From positions 1 through 64,000 of the forward strand of contig JANMZR010000060.1 in NCBI GenBank assembly GCA_031383555.1: 64,000 nucleotides of DNA, in the 5' to 3' direction. A program made the translations under genes and the position numbers. Below the pieces are notes generated by a model. It had not been told where the DNA came from, did no database searches, and was given only the letters and a program-made list of their open reading frames with translations. Origin of the DNA: JANMZR01 sp031383555 (GTDB lineage: Bacteria > Bacteroidota > Bacteroidia > Cytophagales > Spirosomataceae). Below are positions 53,629 to 61,203 of this stretch, one piece after another (the first letter of the stretch is position 1; each line of letters starts with the position of its first letter).

Positions 53629-54741
53629 TTACCTCATATTCTTCTTTCTATTGCTAGCATAATCCTCAAAAATAAACTCTCCAAGACCTTTTAGTGATGA
53701 ATAATAAGCTTTCCCATTGTTTATTTTGGTAAATTCCTGCACAAATTCCTTTAAATATTGGTCACGGGCAATCATAAAAGTAGTCACTGGTATTTTCAAA
53801 CGGCGGCATTGAGCTGCCAAATTCAATGTTTTCCCTAATATTTTACGATCCAAACCCCACGAATTTTGGTAATATTTCAGGCCTTCTTTTAAGCATGTTG
53901 GCTTGCCGTCGGTAATCATAAATATTTGCTTGTTCTTATTTTTGCGACGGCGGAGCAGATCCATCGCCAGCTCCAAACCAGCAACCGTATTGGTATGAAA
54001 GGGACCCACTTCCAAATAAGGCAGGTCTTTAACTTGAATCTGCCAAGCATCGTTACCAAACACGATTATATCCAGTGTATCCTTCGGATATTTAGTCATT
54101 ATGAGCTCCGAAAGGGCCATTGCCACCTTTTTTGCTGGAGTGATACGGTCTTCACCATAGAGTATCATCGAATGCGAAATGTCAATCATGAGTACTGTGC
54201 TTGTTTGGGCTTTGTACTCCTTATCCATAATTTCCAGATCATTTTCGGTGAGCATAAAAGCTTCTAAACCATTATTAATCTGAGCATTACGTATGCTTTC
54301 GGTCATGGCAATCTGATCGAGACCATCGCCAAATTGGTAGTCACGCCTATCGGTATTTTGTTCATCACCTTCACCATTATAAGGTGTGCGATGGTTGCCA
54401 CCACTATTTGTTTTCTTTAATTTCCCAAAAATTTCATCCAAACTTTGTTTTCGAATACTCTGCTCACCTTTCGATGTCAGTTCAAGCTTTTGACCTTCAC
54501 CTTTTTCCTCACGCAAATAACCCTTTGCTTTCAAATCCTCAATAAAATCAGCGATTCCATAACTATCATCAGTCAGATTGTACTGCTTATCAAGCTGTGT
54601 TAGCCAGCTCAAAGCTTGCCCCGCATCACCAGCTGTCATAGTAATCAGCTGATTAAAAATATCTAACAAATGATCAAATTTGGCCTTTTTCCCGTCCTCT
54701 TTATCCTTCGGCACGAATTCCGAAAAGCGATATCCCAGCAT
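53629..54741 (-). CDS. VWA (MIDAS) domain protein paired with the AAA+ ATPase
   Basis: 370 residues. The N-terminal half is helical and charged; the VWA domain spans ~175-365. The metal-adhesion site is VLMIDISHSMILYGEDRITP (D-x-S-x-S), with the Thr in GPFHTNTVAGLELAM and the Asp in IFMITDGKPTCLK. It is ChlD- or CoxE-like, without an AAA+ domain of its own. It is first in a two-gene unit with the ATPase; such pairs act as metal-dependent chaperones on a third protein, which is not identified here. Confidence 0.87.
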   Translation of the reverse strand: MLGYRFSEFVPKDKEDGKKAKFDHLLDIFNQLITMTAGDAGQALSWLTQLDKQYNLTDDSYGIADFIEDLKAKGYLREEKGEGQKLELTSKGEQSIRKQSLDEIFGKLKKTNSGGNHRTPYNGEGDEQNTDRRDYQFGDGLDQIAMTESIRNAQINNGLEAFMLTENDLEIMDKEYKAQTSTVLMIDISHSMILYGEDRITPAKKVAMALSELIMTKYPKDTLDIIVFGNDAWQIQVKDLPYLEVGPFHTNTVAGLELAMDLLRRRKNKNKQIFMITDGKPTCLKEGLKYYQNSWGLDRKILGKTLNLAAQCRRLKIPVTTFMIARDQYLKEFVQEFTKINNGKAYYSSLKGLGEFIFEDYASNRKKNMR

Positions 54742-54777
54742 AAACGAATGATTAATTTATAGTTAAATTAAGACGAT

Positions 54778-54811
54778 AACTTCGGAAAGGTTTTTTAACC
54801 TTTCCGAAGTT
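54778..54811. repeat. 15-base perfect inverted repeat with TTTT loop
   Basis: AACTTCGGAAAGGTT (54778-54792), loop TTTT, AACCTTTCCGAAGTT (54797-54811). It is a very stable hairpin 37 bases upstream of the VWA start codon, with no T-run that would make it a normal terminator. It resembles REP-like palindromes that recur in some Bacteroidota genomes. Confidence 0.75.
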
Positions 54812-55142
54812 AAATAAGTAACAGGCTAAAGGTAAATAAAGTTTGGAAAATATGGAAGAAAAATGTTTGGGAGTGCCCCCTAGCGACTTTGCTATCCAAA
54901 CTGTCGGGCTTTCGGCCATTTGTTCTAACACTACAAGTAGCCGTATTACCATCTGCAAGCCATTGCCAAGTATTACCAACAATATTTCGAAGCGAAAAGC
55001 ATTGAATAGCACAAAACCAAAAAATACATTAATTTTGAAGATGTTTGTTGTTGAACTAGGCGTCGCCGCCAAAAGGACTAACCAAGGCAAAGTCGGTGAT
55101 TGCCAATTATATCAAAAGGAGTAAAAAGTTTTAATTTATTTT
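54812..55142. other. orphan intergenic segment of higher GC
   Basis: This 330-base stretch upstream of the VWA gene is visibly richer in G and C than the rest and has overlapping open frames on both strands (for instance plus 54843-55124 and minus 54752-55090). None has a signal peptide, a known motif or normal codon use. It may be a non-coding interspersed repeat joined to the adjacent palindrome. Confidence 0.4.
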
Positions 55143-55170
55143 TGAACTAATAAAAATACCAAACCTACAA

Positions 55171-56016
55171 ATGAAAAAATACATAATATTCATCTCACTT
55201 TTATTAATCTTTTTTGAAAATAATGCACAAAGTATTTTTGAAAAAGATAACTTAATTGCTTGGTGTATAGTGCCATTCGACAAAGTAAAACGTGGGCCAG
55301 AAGCCCGTATTGAAATGCTGAAAAACCTTGGAATTAAACAATATGCCTATGACTGGCGCACAGAGCATATTCAAAGCTTTACCACAGAGATTGATTTAGC
55401 CAGAAAAAACAATATTAAAATGGAAGCCGTTTGGATGTTTATTGATAACAAAACTGATAAAATTGGCTCGCTAAGCTCTGACAACCAACGGATTATTGAT
55501 ATTGTGCAAGATAAAAAATTAAAAACTACGATCTGGCTGGGATTCAATAATAATTTTTTTGAAGGGCTCAACCATTTTGAAAAAGTAAAAAAAGGGGCGA
55601 ACTTTTTAAAATATTTGGCACCTTATTTAGCAAAGAAAGGCCTTAAAATTGCACTTTATAATCATGGCGACTGGTTTGGTGAGCCAGAAAACGAAATTGA
55701 AATCATCAAGGCTTCTGGCCAGAAAAATTTGGGTTTGGTGTATAGTTTTCATCATGGGCACCACCAAATTAACCGCTTTCACGCTATGTTTACAACTATA
55801 AAACCCTATTTAGTGGCTGTAAATTTGGATGGAATGGACCTGAAAAAAGGCCAAATATTACCCATTGGTGAAGGTAAATCTGAAAAAGAAATGATTAAAA
55901 TAATAAAAAAATCGGGCTATAACGGCCGTATTGGCATTATTGGCCATGCTATGGATGAAGATGTGGAGCTAGTGCTAAAAAGAAACATGGAAGGCTTGGA
56001 TAAATTAGTAAATTAA
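55171..56016 (+). CDS. exported sugar phosphate isomerase/epimerase-like TIM barrel protein
   Basis: 281 residues with a signal peptide (1-19, ending NNAQ). The xylose-isomerase-like TIM barrel shows MLKNLGIKQYAYDW, IALYNHGDWFGEPENEIEII (the H-N-H/E strand 4 motif), LVYSFHHGHH and LPIGEG(KSEKEMIKII) near the end. Relatives include many exported Bacteroidota proteins acting on sugars or inositols. The substrate is unknown. It is the first plus-strand gene after the higher-GC spacer, and the next gene begins 28 bases later. Confidence 0.82.
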   Translation: MKKYIIFISLLLIFFENNAQSIFEKDNLIAWCIVPFDKVKRGPEARIEMLKNLGIKQYAYDWRTEHIQSFTTEIDLARKNNIKMEAVWMFIDNKTDKIGSLSSDNQRIIDIVQDKKLKTTIWLGFNNNFFEGLNHFEKVKKGANFLKYLAPYLAKKGLKIALYNHGDWFGEPENEIEIIKASGQKNLGLVYSFHHGHHQINRFHAMFTTIKPYLVAVNLDGMDLKKGQILPIGEGKSEKEMIKIIKKSGYNGRIGIIGHAMDEDVELVLKRNMEGLDKLVN

Positions 56017-56044
56017 TTGTTTAACATATATTTAAACTAAAACT

Positions 56045-56368
56045 TTGGCTACAGAACAGAAAATTGTCGATTATATTATCGGCCAAATTGATATAAATCA
56101 GGTAAGCTTCAAGAAAATGTTTGGCGAATATGCCTTGTATTTCAATGAAAAGCTGTTTGCATTAGTTTGCGACAACAAACTTTTTATAAAACCAACTCAA
56201 GCAGGTAGGGAATTTATAGGCAGTGATTTAGTGGAAGTGGCACCATATCCCGGAGCAAAGACCAATTTTTTAATTGATGAAAAATTGGACAACCGTGACT
56301 GGTTGAAAAAATTGGTTAACATTACCATAATTGAATTGCCAGAACCAAAGCCTAAGAAAAAGAAATAA
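56045..56368 (+). CDS. TfoX N-terminal domain protein
   Basis: 107 residues from a TTG start. Matches the TfoX N-terminal domain: SFKKMFGEYALYFNEKLFALVCDNKLFIKPTQ and PYPGAKTNFLI. Only the N-terminal domain is present, followed by a short basic tail (PEPKPKKKK). In gamma-proteobacteria TfoX/Sxy governs competence; stand-alone N-terminal domains have no proven role. First of a run of small plus-strand genes. Confidence 0.85.
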   Translation: MATEQKIVDYIIGQIDINQVSFKKMFGEYALYFNEKLFALVCDNKLFIKPTQAGREFIGSDLVEVAPYPGAKTNFLIDEKLDNRDWLKKLVNITIIELPEPKPKKKK

Positions 56369-56384
56369 CCAATAATAATTTTTT

Positions 56385-56475
56385 TATTTCAGCAAGGGCT
56401 AGGTGTCTCCTTTTAACCTGGCAGACCTTAACGAGGAATTGCCCGACCTATTTACCGGTCTCTTTTTTGTTATAT
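56385..56475 (+). terminator. structured GC-rich spacer, possible terminator
   Basis: Between the TfoX and DUF1801 genes a GC-rich stretch holds complementary pieces (AGACC ... GGTCT, and GGCA ... TGCC) and ends in CTCTTTTTTG. It could be a weak terminator. Read in frame it would give NLADLNEELPDLF without a good start, so it could also be a scrap of a gene. Confidence 0.3.
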
Positions 56476-56553
56476 TAAAGTTAAATGTTAAATTAGTTCT
56501 AAAAATTTGCGCTATAAATTTAAGCTCGACGGCTCATTATCAAACTAATAGCA

Positions 56554-56946
56554 ATGAACATGGAAATTAAAGCCTATAATGATAGGCATGCCTCGGTATA
56601 CAGGGAAATTTGTGACCAATTGGCAACAATTATTGACGGTGAACTGAGCGAGGCAGAAAGCAAAATTTGGCATGCTCATCCAGTTTGGTTTTTGGATGGT
56701 AACCCAATTGTTGGTTATAGCAAACAAAAAGCTGGTTTAAGACTCATGTTTTGGAGTGGTGCCGACTTTGAAGAAAATGATTTAAACATTCGAGGGGAAA
56801 AATTTAAGGATGCCTCCATTTTCTTTAATAATCCTGCTGAAATCGAAGAAATAAATTTGAAACGTTGGCTCAAAAAATCAAGAGAAATTCAATGGGATTA
56901 TAAAAACGTTGTTAAAAGAAAGGGTATATTGGAACGATTAAAATGA
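56554..56946 (+). CDS. DUF1801 domain protein
   Basis: 130 residues. DUF1801 (YdhG-like) traits: KIWHAHPVWFLDGNPIVGYSKQKAGLRLMFWSG-type central region and IDLKRW-like INLKRWLKKS near the end. Small cytoplasmic protein of unknown biochemical function; related YdhG/YdeI folds resemble SufE-like or iron-scaffold proteins. Its stop overlaps the start of the next gene by 4 bases. Confidence 0.8.
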   Translation: MNMEIKAYNDRHASVYREICDQLATIIDGELSEAESKIWHAHPVWFLDGNPIVGYSKQKAGLRLMFWSGADFEENDLNIRGEKFKDASIFFNNPAEIEEINLKRWLKKSREIQWDYKNVVKRKGILERLK

Positions 56947-57263
56947 AAGCTCATTTAGAAAAAACACTACGGAAATGTAAAAAAGGCCATCAATTCTACA
57001 AAAGTAGTGATTGCCCCAGCTGTCCTATTTGTGAAGAAGCAAAAAAGCCAAAAGGTGGTTTTCTATCGTTGTTAACTGCACCTGCTAGACGTGCCTTTGA
57101 AAATGCTAACATTATGACATTGAAACAGCTTTCTAATTATTCCGAGAAAGAGATTTTAAAATTAAACGGTCTAGGCAAATCAACTTTACCAATATTAAAA
57201 AAAGAGCTTGAAAATTCAGAACTTACATTTAACACAAGTCAAAACATTATAACTATTAAATGA
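56943..57263 (+). CDS. RNA polymerase alpha C-terminal-domain-like protein with Cys-rich N-terminus
   Basis: 106 residues. The first ~35 residues hold a Cys cluster (RKCKKGHQFYKSSDCPSCPI and a further Cys) that could bind zinc. Residues ~45-100 match the helix-hairpin-helix alphaCTD: LTAPARRAFENANIMTLKQL, EKEILKLNGLGKSTLPILKK. Stand-alone alphaCTD-like proteins are known in many genomes but have no set function; DNA or RNAP binding is plausible. Overlaps both neighbours by 4 bases, so the three genes are coupled. Confidence 0.8.
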   Translation: MKAHLEKTLRKCKKGHQFYKSSDCPSCPICEEAKKPKGGFLSLLTAPARRAFENANIMTLKQLSNYSEKEILKLNGLGKSTLPILKKELENSELTFNTSQNIITIK

Positions 57264-57622
57264 ACAATACAAGCCATCATGATGAACGATTTGCAAAAAT
57301 GACTTTCGCCACAGTTTATCCACTTTATATTGCAAAAGTTGAGAGAAAAGGAAGAACGAAAGAAGAATTGCATCAAGTAATTGAGTGGCTTACGGGTTAT
57401 AATGGAAATAGGATTGAAGAGCTTATAGATGAAAAAGTGACTTTCGAAATGTTCTTTCAGCAAGCTTCATTAAATCCAAATGCTCAGCTCATTACTGGCT
57501 TAATTTGTGGTTATCGGATTGAGGAAATCAAAAATAAATTAACTCAACAAGTGAGGTATTTGGACAAATTAGTCGATGAACTTGCGAAGGGGCGCAAGAT
57601 GGATAAGATTTTGAGGGTTTAA
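57260..57622 (+). CDS. DUF2200 domain protein
   Basis: 120 residues. Clear DUF2200 features: FAKMTFATVYPLYIAKVERKGRT, VIEWLTGYN, VTFEMFFQQASLNPNAQLITG and ICGYRIEEI. Cytoplasmic, unknown function. Third gene of the coupled set DUF1801 / alphaCTD-like / DUF2200, followed by a strong terminator. Confidence 0.88.
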   Translation: MNNTSHHDERFAKMTFATVYPLYIAKVERKGRTKEELHQVIEWLTGYNGNRIEELIDEKVTFEMFFQQASLNPNAQLITGLICGYRIEEIKNKLTQQVRYLDKLVDELAKGRKMDKILRV

Positions 57623-57641
57623 ATTAATTAAAAATAACATA

Positions 57642-57679
57642 AAAAAGAGGTAGTTAAAATAAATTAACTACCTCTTTTT
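57642..57679. terminator. bidirectional terminator after DUF2200
   Basis: AAAAAGAGGTAGTTAA and TTAACTACCTCTTTTT pair perfectly over 16 bases around a 6-base loop between convergent genes. Confidence 0.8.
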
Positions 57680-57693
57680 CAGTAAAATATAAT

Positions 57694-58086
57694 TTATTTC
57701 AATCTTTTGGCAGTGCAATCAAACATATCCATCATTCTACCTTTTAAGTTATCGTCGTCCACTTTTTCGAACGGAATCGATAAGTCGTAACCAGCCGCTG
57801 AGAAGAATATTGTCACTTTTCCTTCTTCTTCTTCAACTTGTGACATTGGCTTTGTTTTAGTTGGGTCTTCTAAATCGGTCATATCAGCAATTAACTTTCC
57901 ATCTTTTCGTGAAAATGTTACCGTCATTTTTGCATCACCTTGTGGCGTACCCAATATAACAACATCCCATTTTCCTACGAAAAATTCCGTTGATGAAGCT
58001 GTAACAGCAGGTGCAGCTGCTTGTGAATAACCTTGAAGGGCGATTCCAAAAAATAATACAATAATAATTAAGCTTACTTTTTTCAT
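57694..58086 (-). CDS. exported lipocalin-like hypothetical protein
   Basis: 130 residues with a signal peptide (1-21, ending GYSQ). The mature part is strand-rich: FFVGKWDVVILGTPQG, AKMTVTFSRKDGKLIADM, KVTIFFSAAGYDLSIPF, DDNLKGRMMDMFDCTAKR. The VGKWD start and spacing of strands are like small calycin or lipocalin-type proteins of Bacteroidota. No function is known. It stands alone. Confidence 0.75.
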   Translation of the reverse strand: MKKVSLIIIVLFFGIALQGYSQAAAPAVTASSTEFFVGKWDVVILGTPQGDAKMTVTFSRKDGKLIADMTDLEDPTKTKPMSQVEEEEGKVTIFFSAAGYDLSIPFEKVDDDNLKGRMMDMFDCTAKRLK

Positions 58087-58249
58087 TGTTGATTTTTGTT
58101 TTGTTTGTTTAAAAATTGATTAATATTTGATTATTTTAATTTTTTTTATTCTGTGTAATTAAAATCTTTATGGAAAATATTGTTGAGGTTGATTGCATGG
58201 TCACATTCCTTCGTGTGGCTTAGTTGGCTTTTATTAGGGTCCAATTAAT

Positions 58250-58440
58250 TCAATTTTCTACCAATTTTACAAAATTTTCGGCTTTCCAACTGGTTTCATC
58301 ATGTTCCATTGAGGTATAATATGATTTACCTTTTCCAATATTTTTATGCCAGGCCACTGCATGGTCATTCCCTATGCCGAAATTTTTATCTTTCGTAAAA
58401 AGTATATTTCCATTAGTAATTACAGATTCCCCTTTGAAGA
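58250..58440 (-). pseudogene. remnant of a ThuA-like protein (C-terminal part)
   Basis: On the minus strand 58440-58250 reads GESVITNGNILFTKDKN, then NDHAVAWHKNIGKGKSYYT, SMEHDETSW and KLVEN before a TGA. DHxVAW, GKGxxxYT and GHDxxSW are C-terminal landmarks of the ThuA (trehalose utilisation) domain. There is no start, and the rest of the ~250-residue domain is missing, so only a scrap remains. Confidence 0.7.
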
Positions 58441-58524
58441 ACAGGAAACGGAATAATTTTCAACAAATATAAAAAACAAAATTATTATTATCTAAAAAAA
58501 AGACAATATATTTTAATTTTATTT

Positions 58525-58532
58525 TATCTTTG
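58525..58532 (+). promoter_or_regulatory. -7 element (TATCTTTG) of the NUDIX regulator
   Basis: TATCTTTG matches TAnnTTTG. Transcription would begin near 58539, after the TTG at 58530, so translation must start at ATG 58563. Confidence 0.5.
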
Positions 58533-58562
58533 AAAAATGACAATGAAAAAGTAGATTTAATA

Positions 58563-59300
58563 ATGGAAATAACACAAAATATTATCCAACAACTGTCAAT
58601 CGACTGCGTAATTTTTGGTTATAAAAACCAGGAACTAAAAGTATTGGTGCCACAATTGAAACTAAACCAACTTTATTGCACTTTGCCTGGTGGTTTCATT
58701 ATGCAAAACGAAAGTATTGACGAATCAGCTCGAAGAATTTTAGAGGAGCGCACTGGCCTAAAAGACATTTATTTGGAGCAATATTATGTATTTGGCAATG
58801 CCACTCGGGCAAATACTGAGGTAGTTGAAAACCTTAAAAAAGCCAAAAATGAATTGAAAGGACTGGCTATTTTCGAAGATAATAATTTTGAATGGCTTGG
58901 GAAGCGATTCGTTTCTATAGGGTATTATGCATTGGTTGACATTGATAAAGTGAATCCCGTAAAAACTGATTTTGATGAATCAATCGATTGGTATAATGTA
59001 AATAGTTTGCCAAAAATGATAATGGACCATAATGAAATGGTAGATTTTGCATTGGCCTCACTCCGACAAAACCTTGATAGTAAGCTCATTGGCTTTAATC
59101 TTTTGCCCGAAACTTTCACCATGAATGAGGTACAAGAACTTTATGAAGCAGTTTATTATAAACCTTTTGCACGTAACAATTTTCAGAAAAAAATATTGGA
59201 TATGAATGTGTTGGAGCGATTGGAAAAGAAATTCACTGGAGCGGCGAATAAGGCACCTTATTTGTATAGGTTTATAAAAAACCATACTTCAAATTTTTAA
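58563..59300 (+). CDS. NrtR-like NUDIX-family transcriptional regulator
   Basis: 245 residues from ATG 58563. The NUDIX fold covers ~1-150. The box GGFIMQNESIDESARRILEE is degenerate: the catalytic R-E-U-x-E-E pattern reads R-I-L-E-E-R, so hydrolysis is unlikely. The C-terminal ~75 residues form the winged helix of NrtR/AraR-type regulators (LLPETFTMNEVQELYEAVY, FQKKILDMNVLERL). In Bacteroidota this family controls sugar or NAD genes by binding a ligand in the NUDIX site. The target is unknown; the neighbouring ThuA remnant may be a lost target. Confidence 0.85.
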   Translation: MEITQNIIQQLSIDCVIFGYKNQELKVLVPQLKLNQLYCTLPGGFIMQNESIDESARRILEERTGLKDIYLEQYYVFGNATRANTEVVENLKKAKNELKGLAIFEDNNFEWLGKRFVSIGYYALVDIDKVNPVKTDFDESIDWYNVNSLPKMIMDHNEMVDFALASLRQNLDSKLIGFNLLPETFTMNEVQELYEAVYYKPFARNNFQKKILDMNVLERLEKKFTGAANKAPYLYRFIKNHTSNF

Positions 59301-59340
59301 GTTCAAAGGCCAATTTATTCGTATTTACATCATTTAAATA

Positions 59341-59370
59341 TTTGTAAAGTTGCTTTATTCACTAAATTTG
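59341..59370 (+). promoter_or_regulatory. promoter of the ydeI-like genes
   Basis: TTTG (59341-59344) and TAAATTTG (59363-59370), 18 bases apart, fit the Bacteroidota consensus. The start of transcription (about 59377) lies after an ATG at 59372, which favours ATG 59402. Confidence 0.55.
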
Positions 59371-59401
59371 AATGCTGATTATTTTTATTAAACATTGGAA
59401 A

Positions 59402-59824
59402 ATGAATCCAAAAGTTGATTTTTATTTTGATAAAGCCAAAGCATGGCAAGAGGAAATTACGCAATTAAGGCGGATAGCACTAGAAATTGAACTTGTTGAA
59501 GAGTTGAAATGGGGCTGTCCATGCTATACTTTTCAAAAAAATAATATAATATTAATACATGTATTTAAAGATTATTGTGCGTATTTGTTTTTTAAAGGGG
59601 CTTTGATAAATGATTATAACGGTTTATTAATCCAACAAACCGAAAATGTTCAGGCTGCCCGCCAGATTCGATTTACCAATGTGCAAGAAGTTTTGGAAAA
59701 AGAAACCCTTCTGAAGGCTTATATTTATGAAGCCATTGAAGTGGAAAAAGCTGGACTAAAAGTAGGTTTGAAAAAGGCAACAGAATTTAAAATCGCTGAA
59801 GAATTTCAAAAAAAATTAAACTAA
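59402..59824 (+). CDS. DUF1801/YdeI-like protein, N-terminal part of a nonsense-split gene
   Basis: 140 residues from ATG 59402. It aligns throughout with residues ~27-160 of the next gene (59984): ELKWGCPCYTFQKNNIIL, YCAYLFFKGALI, AARQIRFTNVQEV, AYIYEAIEVEKAGLKV. It ends EEFQKKLN-TAA where the paralogue reads EEFQNKLDE, so the stop is a GAA-to-TAA type nonsense change in frame. The DUF1801 domain is complete, so the truncated protein may still fold. Cytoplasmic, unknown role. Confidence 0.7.
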   Translation: MNPKVDFYFDKAKAWQEEITQLRRIALEIELVEELKWGCPCYTFQKNNIILIHVFKDYCAYLFFKGALINDYNGLLIQQTENVQAARQIRFTNVQEVLEKETLLKAYIYEAIEVEKAGLKVGLKKATEFKIAEEFQKKLN

Positions 59825-59983
59825 ATGCCCAAGTTGAAAACAGCTTTTGAGGCATTAACTCCTGGCCGGCAACGTGCTTATTTATTGCATTTTTCTCAAC
59901 CCAAACAATCAAAAACTAGAACAGAAAGGGTTGAAAATTGGATACAGTCCATTTTAAATGGTAAAGGTTTAACAGATTTGTAA
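59825..59983 (+). pseudogene. severed C-terminal part of the first ydeI-like gene
   Basis: Directly after the TAA, in the same frame, an ATG starts 52 residues (MPKLKTAFEALTPGRQRAYL, then LHFSQPKQSKTRTERVE) that match the last part of the paralogue (NLKVAFEALTPSRQRGYIL). This is the family's helical YdeI/OmdA C-terminal segment. The TAAATG junction could allow re-initiation to give a separate peptide. It ends one codon before the next ATG. Confidence 0.65.
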
Positions 59984-60604
59984 ATGACTACACTAGTTGA
60001 TGAATACTTCACCGATGGCTGTGGGCGCTGCCCATTTGGCGGAACACCTGCCTGCAAAGTACATACTTGGTCACAGGAATTAGTAATGCTAAGAAAAATT
60101 ATTTTATCCTGCGGGTTAATCGAGGAGTCAAAATGGGGCATGCCAACTTATACTTTTCAACAAAACAACGTGCTAATTTTAGCGGCTTTTAAGGAATATT
60201 GTTCAGTCAGTTTTTTTAAAGGTGCTTTATTGACTGATGAAAATGGCCTTTTGAGTAAAGCAGGTGAATATTCGCAGGCAGCTCGCCAATTTAAGTTTAG
60301 GAATATTCAAGATATTACTCCAATTGAAGCAACTATAAAAGCATATATTTACGAAGCTATTGAACTAGAAAAAGCCGGCTTAAAAGTGGAATTCAAGAAA
60401 AATCCAGAGCCTATTCCTGAAGAATTTCAAAATAAATTAGATGAATTTCCCAATTTAAAAGTTGCATTTGAGGCTTTGACACCCAGCCGACAGAGAGGCT
60501 ATATCCTACATTTTTCTCAGCCCAAACAATCGCAAACTCGTACTGCAAGGGTTGAAAAGTATATAGAACAAATTTTGAATGGCAAAAGCCTAAGTGAAGG
60601 GTAA
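59984..60604 (+). CDS. YdeI-family DUF1801 protein, intact copy
   Basis: 206 residues. An N-terminal extension with DGCGRCPFGGTPACKVH holds three cysteines and a histidine, possibly a metal site that the first copy lacks. The DUF1801 domain (~30-140: SKWGMPTYTFQQNNVLIL, SVSFFKGALL) and the C-terminal segment (FEALTPSRQRGYILHFSQP) complete it. YdeI proteins are linked to stress and peptide resistance in enterobacteria. The ATG touches the stop of the previous frame. Confidence 0.85.
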   Translation: MTTLVDEYFTDGCGRCPFGGTPACKVHTWSQELVMLRKIILSCGLIEESKWGMPTYTFQQNNVLILAAFKEYCSVSFFKGALLTDENGLLSKAGEYSQAARQFKFRNIQDITPIEATIKAYIYEAIELEKAGLKVEFKKNPEPIPEEFQNKLDEFPNLKVAFEALTPSRQRGYILHFSQPKQSQTRTARVEKYIEQILNGKSLSEG

Positions 60605-60625
60605 ATATTATGAAAATTATTCAAA

Positions 60626-61183
60626 ATGGACTTAATTTTTTTCCCAACCCAATTAAAATTTAGAGAATGGTTGGAAAGCCACCATAGCTCGGAAACGGAA
60701 CTTTTAGTTGGTTTTTATAAAGTTGGCAGCCAGAAACCTTCAATGACTTGGTCGCAATCGGTTAACCAAGCACTTTGTTTTGGCTGGATCGACGGTGTAA
60801 GAAGGTCAATTGGTAATGGTAGTTATTGTATACGTTTTACTCCTAGAAAGCAGAATAGTATTTGGAGCGATATCAATATAAAAAAAGTTGAAGAGCTTAA
60901 AAAATCGGGCCTAATGAGGCCAGAGGGACAAAAAGCATTCGATTTTAGAACTGAAAACAGTTCTAGAATATATTCCTATGAAAAAGAGCCAGTTTTACTT
61001 GATTCAAATTTTGAGCAACAATTTAAAATTAACCAAATTGCTTGGGAGTTTTTTAATAACCAAGCTCCTTCTTACAAACGTGTAATGATACATTGGATAA
61101 TGAATGCTAAGAGTGAAAAAACGAGACTTTTGAGGCTTGAAAAAACCATTTTAATAAGTGAGCAACTAAAACGAATGCAATAA
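60626..61183 (+). CDS. YdeI/OmdA-family protein
   Basis: 185 residues. Matches the YdeI/OmpD-associated (OmdA) family: FREWLESHHSSETELLVGFYKVGSQKPSMTW-type start, VNQALCFGWIDGVRRSIGN, IRFTPRKQNSIWSDINIKKVEELKKSGLMRPEG. Members protect against some cationic peptides and bacteriocins in enterobacteria. No signal peptide. It lies 21 bases after the ydeI copy, so both families of the YdeI type occur side by side. Confidence 0.88.
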   Translation: MDLIFFPTQLKFREWLESHHSSETELLVGFYKVGSQKPSMTWSQSVNQALCFGWIDGVRRSIGNGSYCIRFTPRKQNSIWSDINIKKVEELKKSGLMRPEGQKAFDFRTENSSRIYSYEKEPVLLDSNFEQQFKINQIAWEFFNNQAPSYKRVMIHWIMNAKSEKTRLLRLEKTILISEQLKRMQ

Positions 61184-61203
61184 AAAACCCAATTTATTAT
61201 TAT

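Noticed and set aside
52051..54741. Magnesium chelatase for chlorophyll synthesis
   Set aside because: No other tetrapyrrole-branch genes are present and the VWA protein lacks the ChlD AAA+ half; a MoxR/VWA chaperone pair fits better.
54843..55124. Plus-strand open frame of 93 codons
   Set aside because: It has no recognisable motif and unusual composition, and overlaps an equally open minus-strand frame. I treat the region as non-coding or a repeat.
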